Assembly (NCBI GenBank): GCA_017551465.1
Contig: JAFZLN010000014.1
Coordinates: forward strand, 1-10,642
Origin: Bacilli bacterium
GTDB lineage: Bacteria > Bacillota_I > Bacilli_A > RFN20 > CAG-826
Reading direction: 5' to 3'
Length of the DNA stretch: 10,642 bases
A program made the translations under genes and the position numbers. Below, piece by piece: positions 5,406-10,642 of this stretch (positions within the stretch are counted from its first letter, which is position 1; every line of letters begins with the position of its first letter). Below the pieces are notes generated by a model. It saw nothing but the letters and a program-made list of their open reading frames with translations. It was not told where the DNA came from and ran no database searches.

Positions 5406-7130
5406 CTATTTGTCGAATTTGATGCCTAATTCATCAAGTTGCGCTTGTGTGACATTTGTAGGCGCATTGGTCATTGGGTCAACAGCGGCCAAGTTCTTAG
5501 GGAAGGCAATGACATCACGAATGTTGTCTGTACCGCCTAAAATCATCGCTAATCTGTCTAAGCCAAAGGCCATACCAGCGTGTGGAGGTGTGCCATACTG
5601 TAAGGCATCAACGAAGTAACCAAATCTTTCTTTGATTTCTTCATCGCTTAAACCCAAGACTTCAAAGATTTTTCTTTGCATATCTTGGTCGTAAATACGA
5701 AGAGTACCACCACCAGCTTCATAACCGTTAATGACGATATCATAAGCATAGCTTAAGACCTTTGTTGGGTCGGTATCTAAGTATTTAACATCTTCGTCTC
5801 TTGGACGGGTGAAAGGATGGTGAGTAGCAACGATTGCCCCACTTTCCACGTCTCTTTCAAACATCGGGAAGTCAACGACCCATAATAAATCGTAGGTTCC
5901 TTCTTTGATGAGACCAAGTTCACGTCCGTACTTTAAGCGTAGCGCACCTAATAAAGGTGTAACACGATTATCATTGCCTGCGGCGATGATTAATATGTCA
6001 TTATCCACTAAGCCTAATCTTTCGTTTAAAGCCTTAATTTCGGCTTCTGTAAGGAATTTAAGGAAGGAACCGGTTAATTCCCCGTTCTCTTTCTTAAGAA
6101 CGGTTAAACCGCCTAATCCGAATTTCTTTGCTTCAAGAGTTAAAGTATCGATAACTTTACGGCTTGTTTGATCCGCCACACCATTAACGACGATAGCCTT
6201 AATGGCTTCCGCAGTTTGATAACCAGCGAATGTTGTTTCTTTAAATATATCTTTAATATTATTTAACTCGATACCGAATCTTGTATCTGGTTTATCACTA
6301 CCGAAACGGTCCATGGCTTCTTTATAAGTCATTTGTCTAAGTGGAAGTTTCACATCGTAGTTAATTGTGGCTTTAAAGATTTCTTTAATGAGTTCTTCCA
6401 TCAACGCTAAGAATTGATTTTGATCTAAGAAAGATGTCTCAACGTCAATTTGGGTGAAATCTGGTTGACGGTCGGCTCTTAAGTCCTCATCTCTAAAGCA
6501 TCTAGCGATTTGGTAATATCTTTCAAAACCCGCGACCATGAGTAATTGCTTAAACATTTGTGGGCTTTGTGGTAAAGCATAGAATTGACCCTTATGCACA
6601 CGGGATGGTACTAGATATTCTTTCGCACCTTCAGGTGAGGAAGCACAGAGCATTGGTGTTTCAATTTCGATGAAATGATGACGGTGCATAAAACTATGTG
6701 TGGTCATCTTAATTGTGTCGCGCACATCGAAATAATGTTGCATGCAAGGACGACGTAAGTCGAGATAACGATATTTAAGTCTGGTGTCTTCTAAAGCATC
6801 TGTTTCATCAGCGATGATTAAAGGTGTGGTTTTCGCAGTGTTTAGTAAAACTACTTCACTAGCGATGACTTCGATTTCACCACTCTTTAATTTTGGATTG
6901 GCGACAGCTCTTTTAGCGACTTCACCTTTCACTTGAATGACGTATTCGTTTCTGACATCAGGAATTTGTACGTTGTCGTTAACGACGATTTGAATTAAAC
7001 CATAGCGGTCTCTTAAATCGATGAAGAGTAAGGAACCGAGGTTTCTTCTTTTGCTGACCCAACCAATGAGGGTGACTTTTTCACCAACATTAGCCAAGCC
7101 TAATTCATTGCTGTAATGGCTTCTTTCCAT
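5406..7130 (-). CDS. aspS: Aspartyl-tRNA synthetase, bacterial type
   Basis: Class II synthetase that charges tRNA-Asp. The 574 residues are near the usual 580-600. An N-terminal OB-fold anticodon-binding domain (about 1-105; GWVSKRRNLGSLLFIDLRDR) is followed by the catalytic core with SSPEGAKEYLVPSR at 164-177. Motif 2 lies at about 201-231 (GFERYYQIARCFRDEDLR, then ADRQPDFTQIDVE). The bacterial GAD insertion follows (about 285-415), then HHPFTRP, GGGTLRIYD and motif 3 (GMAFGLDRLAM, R526). L31 and S33 in RRNLGS resemble discriminating enzymes such as E. coli AspRS rather than the His-Gly form of non-discriminating ones. The start ATG 7130-7128 has AAGGTAGG upstream. It is 20 bases after hisS; the gap is mostly an 18-bp palindrome plus the ribosome binding site. 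Confidence 0.97.
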   Translation of the reverse strand: MERSHYSNELGLANVGEKVTLIGWVSKRRNLGSLLFIDLRDRYGLIQIVVNDNVQIPDVRNEYVIQVKGEVAKRAVANPKLKSGEIEVIASEVVLLNTAKTTPLIIADETDALEDTRLKYRYLDLRRPCMQHYFDVRDTIKMTTHSFMHRHHFIEIETPMLCASSPEGAKEYLVPSRVHKGQFYALPQSPQMFKQLLMVAGFERYYQIARCFRDEDLRADRQPDFTQIDVETSFLDQNQFLALMEELIKEIFKATINYDVKLPLRQMTYKEAMDRFGSDKPDTRFGIELNNIKDIFKETTFAGYQTAEAIKAIVVNGVADQTSRKVIDTLTLEAKKFGLGGLTVLKKENGELTGSFLKFLTEAEIKALNERLGLVDNDILIIAAGNDNRVTPLLGALRLKYGRELGLIKEGTYDLLWVVDFPMFERDVESGAIVATHHPFTRPRDEDVKYLDTDPTKVLSYAYDIVINGYEAGGGTLRIYDQDMQRKIFEVLGLSDEEIKERFGYFVDALQYGTPPHAGMAFGLDRLAMILGGTDNIRDVIAFPKNLAAVDPMTNAPTNVTQAQLDELGIKFDK

Positions 7131-7137
7131 AATACTA

Positions 7138-7144
7138 CCTACCT
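7138..7144 (-). promoter_or_regulatory. aspS ribosome binding site
   Basis: AGGTAGG on the minus strand offers two overlapping AGG cores; the second lies seven bases before ATG 7130. The upstream A belongs to the adjoining palindrome, so hairpin formation could mask the first core. The same GTAGGT string recurs before the Asp23-family start and, too close to work as a normal site, before dinB. Confidence 0.7.
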
Positions 7145-7161
7145 TTGTGATTAATCACAAA
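7144..7161. repeat. 18-bp perfect palindrome at the hisS stop / aspS ribosome binding site
   Basis: TTTGTGATTAATCACAAA is its own reverse complement over all 18 bases. In the transcript it gives a 7-bp stem with a UUAA loop that contains the hisS stop codon. Its last As begin the AAAGG of the aspS Shine-Dalgarno sequence. The half-sites TTGTGA/TCACAA resemble Rex and CRP operators, but the centre is four bases rather than the six those families use. Confidence 0.65.
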
Positions 7162-8440
7162 ATTCTTCACCCATTTCAGTAGAAATGGTTTCTATTAATT
7201 TATCTAGTTCACAACTCTTTTGTTCTGTTGTTTCTAGATTTTTAATAACAACTTGTTGTTTGCTGACTTCATCTTCGCCGATGATGATGGCAAACTTTGC
7301 GCCTTTTCTTTCTGCGCGCTTGAACATATTACCGAGCTTCACATCTTCAAAGCAGATGTCAGTGCGGAATCCGGATAATCTAAGTTCAGAGGCGACTTGT
7401 TGTGACATAGTCTTGGCCGCTTCCCCTAATGGCATGACATAGATTTCCACATTTGTGTTGATGTTATCTGGTAATAATTCGCCATCCTTAAGGACGGAAT
7501 AAAGTCTTTCAACACCAAAGGAGAATCCAACACCCGCGGCATCTGGACCACCGATTTCTTTGACTAACTTATCGTAGTGGCCACCCGCGCCAATCGCGCC
7601 ATAGTCATTACCGGTCTTAGAAACATAATGGAATTCAAAGACGGTTTCAGAATAATAATCTAAGCCTCTCACTAAGGTGTCATCGACTTGATAAGGAATA
7701 TCTAAAGCGTCTAATAATTCTAAGACACGAGAGAATCTCGCTTTCGCAGCGTCGCTTAAGAAATCTTTCATCTTAGGTGCGCCTTTAACGATTTCTTGAT
7801 CTTCTGGGACCTTGCAGTCGAGAATTCTTAAAGGATTGAGTTCAAAACGAGAGTGGCAGTCAGGACACATCTTATCTAAATATTTAGCAAAGTAGGCCTT
7901 GAGTGCTTCTTTATAGGCGTTACGTGATTCATCATCGCCTAAGGTGTTAAGACTGACCACTACACCTTCTAAGTTCAAAGAACTTAAGATGGTATAGGCT
8001 AAGGTGATTGTTTCGACATCGATTTCAGGAGAATTGCTTCCCACTGCTTCCACACCAAATTGATTGAACTGTCTATATCTCCCAAGCTGTGGTCTTTCAT
8101 AACGGAAGACTGGACCGCAGTAATAAACCTTATATGGGAGTTCATTGGTCGCTAATAACTTGTTTTGAACGATTAAACGCATGATGCCCGCGGTGAATTC
8201 TGGGCGTAAAGTAATTGAACGATCAGCTTTATCGTTGAAGGTGTACATTTCCTTACGGACGATATCACTACCTTCACCCACACCACGAACGAAGAGTTCG
8301 CTATGTTCGATTACAGGAGGTCTAACTACGTTATAAGCGAATAATTCACAAATTTGTTTTAATACATTTTCAAGGTAAGCGAAACCATTAGCTTCTTCAC
8401 CAATGATGTCGTGAGTACCTTTAACATTGTTTGTTAACAT
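7151..8440 (-). CDS. hisS: Histidyl-tRNA synthetase
   Basis: Class II synthetase that charges tRNA-His. The 429 residues are of normal length. The start has the expected KGTHDIIGEEA (7-17). Motif 1 leads into LRPEFTAGIMRL (78-89). Motif 2 is at about 104-134 (YKVYYCGPVFRYERPQLGR, then YRQFNQFGVEAVG). Cys192, Cys195 (CPDC) and Cys209 (LDCK) are the cysteine set common in Gram-positive HisRS. The two histidine-specific motifs are LVRGLDYYSETVFEF (256-270) and GAIGAGGHYDKLV (281-293), and motif 3 is AAGVGFSFGVERL (301-313). The C-terminal anticodon domain runs from about 325. ATG 8440-8438 has AAGGAG eight bases upstream, which overlaps the rel stop (TAAGGAG). No T-box lies directly upstream, so any such control would act before rel, outside this window. 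Confidence 0.98.
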   Translation of the reverse strand: MLTNNVKGTHDIIGEEANGFAYLENVLKQICELFAYNVVRPPVIEHSELFVRGVGEGSDIVRKEMYTFNDKADRSITLRPEFTAGIMRLIVQNKLLATNELPYKVYYCGPVFRYERPQLGRYRQFNQFGVEAVGSNSPEIDVETITLAYTILSSLNLEGVVVSLNTLGDDESRNAYKEALKAYFAKYLDKMCPDCHSRFELNPLRILDCKVPEDQEIVKGAPKMKDFLSDAAKARFSRVLELLDALDIPYQVDDTLVRGLDYYSETVFEFHYVSKTGNDYGAIGAGGHYDKLVKEIGGPDAAGVGFSFGVERLYSVLKDGELLPDNINTNVEIYVMPLGEAAKTMSQQVASELRLSGFRTDICFEDVKLGNMFKRAERKGAKFAIIIGEDEVSKQQVVIKNLETTEQKSCELDKLIETISTEMGEEFCD

Positions 8441-8451
8441 ATCTTTTCTCC

Positions 8452-10642
8452 TTAATGAATGACACGATCAATACGATAAACGCCAGTAATACCTTTTAAC
8501 AAAACAAAGATATCATGCAGACGTTTAGCATCGCTAACCATGATAGTCGCGCTAATAGTTGCGGATAAGTTTTGGCTATTGCTACGAGCGTGTAAGTTGT
8601 TCACGCCCACTTTCGCGTTTTGGAAGACCGCCATAATATCCATTAATAAACTATTTCTATCACTGGCTTCGATAACGATATCCACAGGATAAGTGGCGAA
8701 TTCAATATCGTCTCTCCAATAGACATCGATCAGTCTTTCTTTTTCGTTAGCGATATTTGGGCAATTTTTTCTATGCACGGATATGCCCTTACCGCGTGTG
8801 ATATAGCCGACTATGTCGTCTCCTGGCACTGGAGTGCAGCAATTTGCTAAAGCAATGGCAATCTTTCCAGCCCCTTTAATATAGACAGGACAATGGTCGT
8901 TTTTATCAGTTTTACGTTTAGTGAAGTTAACTTCAATATTCACTGGACGCTTAATCTTTAAGAAGTCGATAAGCGCACTAGCGGTTGGTTTTCTACCAGA
9001 AACACCGATGAATAATGATTCAACATCTGGGAAATGATAGTATTCCAAGACTTTATCACTATCGAGGAGTTTCATCATCTCGTCTTCTTCCACACCACGT
9101 TCATGGAAAGCATCAATACAGCTTTGCTTACCTTTAGCTATGCGGTCTTCTCTCATCATCTCCGCGTTCTTTTTAGCGATATATTTTCTAATCGCGGTTT
9201 TCGCAGAGCTAGAAGCGACGAAGTCTAACCAACCTTCACTTGGCACAGAGTTCTTGCTAGTTTTGATTTCCACCATATCACCAGTCTTAAGGACGGTGTT
9301 AAGTGGCACCATCACGCCATTAACAAGCGCGCCAGTACATTGGTCACCCACCTTGGTGTGAATCCTATACGCGAAGTCCACAGGTGTGCTCTCGCTTGGG
9401 AGTTCCACAACCTTACCTTTTGGGGTGAACACATAAATATGTGATTCGAAGATATCACGGTTGAGATTGTCCATGTATTCAGAAGCGTTATCGTTTTCTG
9501 ATTCGCTTGAAAGAGAGACGAATTCTCTAAACCAGTGCAGTTTATTTTCGATTTCTTTTTGCTCTTGCTGAGAGTTATAGACACCTTCTTTATAAGCCCA
9601 GTGCGCAGCGATGCCGGTTTCGGCAATGCTGTCCATCTCTTTAGTTCTAATCTGGACTTCGTAGAAGTTACCATCACCACCGACAATTGTGGTGTGTAAC
9701 GATTGATACATATTTGGTTTAGGCATCGCGATGTAATCTTTGAATCTACCAGGAACTGGTTTATACATCTGATGGATTAAACCAAGTATTTCATAACATT
9801 CGATTTCGGTTTCAGTAATAATACGTAACGCTAAAATATCGTAGATTTCTTCAAAAGGATGGCCTTTGATATACATCTTACGATAAATAGAGTTAATGGA
9901 TTTGACACGAGAAGAGATTTCAAAAGGAATCTTCTTTTCAAAGAGGACATCGGCCACTCTTTTCTTTAAACCATCAAGTGATTTTTGTAAAAGTTTAGTC
10001 TTTTTACTAAGTAAACGCTTGATTTCAGCGAATTTTTCAGGCTCAAGATAAGAAATACATAAGTCTTCCATTTCGCCTTTGATGATGTCTAAACCTAGAC
10101 GTTCAGCGATAGGCGCAAAGACTTCCATTGTTTCTTTACAAATAGCGATTTGTCTTTCGCGAGATAAAGCGCCTAATGTTCTTAAGTTATGTAATCTATC
10201 AGCGAGTTTGATTAAGATAACGCGGATATCTTTGGCCATGCCAATGAAAATCTTGCGGTGATCTTCCGCTTCAAACTCTTCACTAGTAATCTTGGATAAT
10301 TTTAAACGTTGAATCTTTGTTAAAGCATCGACAATACGAGCGACTTCTTCACCCCATCTCTTCTTAATATCTTCAACGGTGACATCAGTGTCTTCGACAA
10401 CGTCATGTAAAAGACCAGCGATAATGGTATTAGGGCCAGATTGAAGACTCGCTAAGATGTAAGCGACTTCAATAAGGTGATGATAATATGGTTCACCAGA
10501 CTTTCTGGTTTGGCCTTCGTGCTTCTCAAGAATAAAGTGATACGCCTCTTCAATTCTCCTTCTATCTTCAGGAGAAGAGATGTAGACCATGTAGATATCT
10601 TCTACTTCTTGAAAAGTGTGAAGTGGGTAGCCACCATTAACG
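8452..10642 (-). CDS. rel: Bifunctional (p)ppGpp synthetase/hydrolase Rel, 5' end beyond the window
   Basis: Makes and degrades the alarmone (p)ppGpp in the stringent response on starved ribosomes. Numbering from the internal ATG 10590, the hydrolase domain has HDVVED at 62-67 and KLADRLHNLRTL at 128-139, both intact. The synthetase domain has SRVKSINSIYRKM, D251 in YDILALR, the RFKD signature (282-285) typical of bifunctional Rel, and EVQIRT with E311. A TGS domain (383-443), a zinc-finger-like segment with C584/C585, H606 and C610, and a C-terminal ACT domain (about 634-712) complete it. The frame stays open to the window edge (16 more codons, ending VEDIY before the Met) and these resemble the first helix of Bacillus RelA. 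ATG 10590 has no good Shine-Dalgarno sequence. The true start therefore probably lies outside. It ends 11 bases before hisS. Confidence 0.97.
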   Translation of the reverse strand, partial: VNGGYPLHTFQEVEDIYMVYISSPEDRRRIEEAYHFILEKHEGQTRKSGEPYYHHLIEVAYILASLQSGPNTIIAGLLHDVVEDTDVTVEDIKKRWGEEVARIVDALTKIQRLKLSKITSEEFEAEDHRKIFIGMAKDIRVILIKLADRLHNLRTLGALSRERQIAICKETMEVFAPIAERLGLDIIKGEMEDLCISYLEPEKFAEIKRLLSKKTKLLQKSLDGLKKRVADVLFEKKIPFEISSRVKSINSIYRKMYIKGHPFEEIYDILALRIITETEIECYEILGLIHQMYKPVPGRFKDYIAMPKPNMYQSLHTTIVGGDGNFYEVQIRTKEMDSIAETGIAAHWAYKEGVYNSQQEQKEIENKLHWFREFVSLSSESENDNASEYMDNLNRDIFESHIYVFTPKGKVVELPSESTPVDFAYRIHTKVGDQCTGALVNGVMVPLNTVLKTGDMVEIKTSKNSVPSEGWLDFVASSSAKTAIRKYIAKKNAEMMREDRIAKGKQSCIDAFHERGVEEDEMMKLLDSDKVLEYYHFPDVESLFIGVSGRKPTASALIDFLKIKRPVNIEVNFTKRKTDKNDHCPVYIKGAGKIAIALANCCTPVPGDDIVGYITRGKGISVHRKNCPNIANEKERLIDVYWRDDIEFATYPVDIVIEASDRNSLLMDIMAVFQNAKVGVNNLHARSNSQNLSATISATIMVSDAKRLHDIFVLLKGITGVYRIDRVIH

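Noticed and set aside
7144..7161. Rex or CRP/FNR operator at the hisS-aspS junction
   Set aside because: Half-sites fit, but those families need a six-base centre between TGTGA and TCACA and this has four; there is also no promoter here.
8441..8451. T-box riboswitch before hisS
   Set aside because: Only 11 bases separate rel from hisS, and no T-box sequence is seen in the window.
9312..9686. 124-codon minus-strand frame inside rel
   Set aside because: Alternate frame of the synthetase/TGS region of rel; the rel frame carries the conserved motifs.

Overview
The window is ordinary housekeeping sequence from a low-GC Gram-positive bacterium (Bacillota; probably a Bacilli or Erysipelotrichia-like lineage, inferred from protein resemblance and gene order, not from any search). 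Every gene lies on the minus strand. All reading frames are full length under the standard bacterial code, and every Trp codon inside them is TGG. The seven visible stop codons checked are five TAA and two TAG (hisS, tkt, the Asp23-family gene, nusB and xseB end in TAA; xseA and aspS in TAG); rel also ends in TAA. This is therefore not a UGA=Trp mollicute.

Layout in transcription order (right to left). (1) 10642-8452: rel, the bifunctional (p)ppGpp synthetase/hydrolase, whose frame is still open at the window edge. (2) 8440-7151: hisS. (3) 7130-5406: aspS. rel-hisS-aspS are packed with gaps of 11 and 20 bases, as in the known Bacillus cluster. (4) 5338-3365: tkt, transketolase, ending in a strong intrinsic terminator. 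(5) A 369-base gene-free stretch (2996-3364) holding that terminator, two promoter candidates for the next operon, an unusual alternating purine-pyrimidine block with nested inverted repeats, and a possible opposing promoter. (6) 2995-879: an Asp23/Gls24-family gene, nusB, xseA and xseB, tightly spaced or overlapping, like Bacillus yqhY-nusB-folD-xseA-xseB but without folD. (7) A 135-base gap with a terminator and a clear sigma-A-type promoter. (8) 743-1: dinB, DNA polymerase IV, cut off by the left edge.

Functionally the first block joins amino-acid starvation sensing (Rel) to two tRNA-charging enzymes and a pentose-phosphate enzyme. The second joins a transcription antitermination factor to exonuclease VII. 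The last gene is a translesion polymerase.

No previously undescribed system was found. The observations most worth a second look are regulatory: a dinB promoter placed so that the transcript should begin at the A of the start codon; an 18-bp perfect palindrome across the hisS stop and aspS ribosome binding site; a nusB start with no Shine-Dalgarno sequence in a U6-AUGG-A6 context; and the structured, Z-DNA-prone block upstream of the Asp23-nusB operon.
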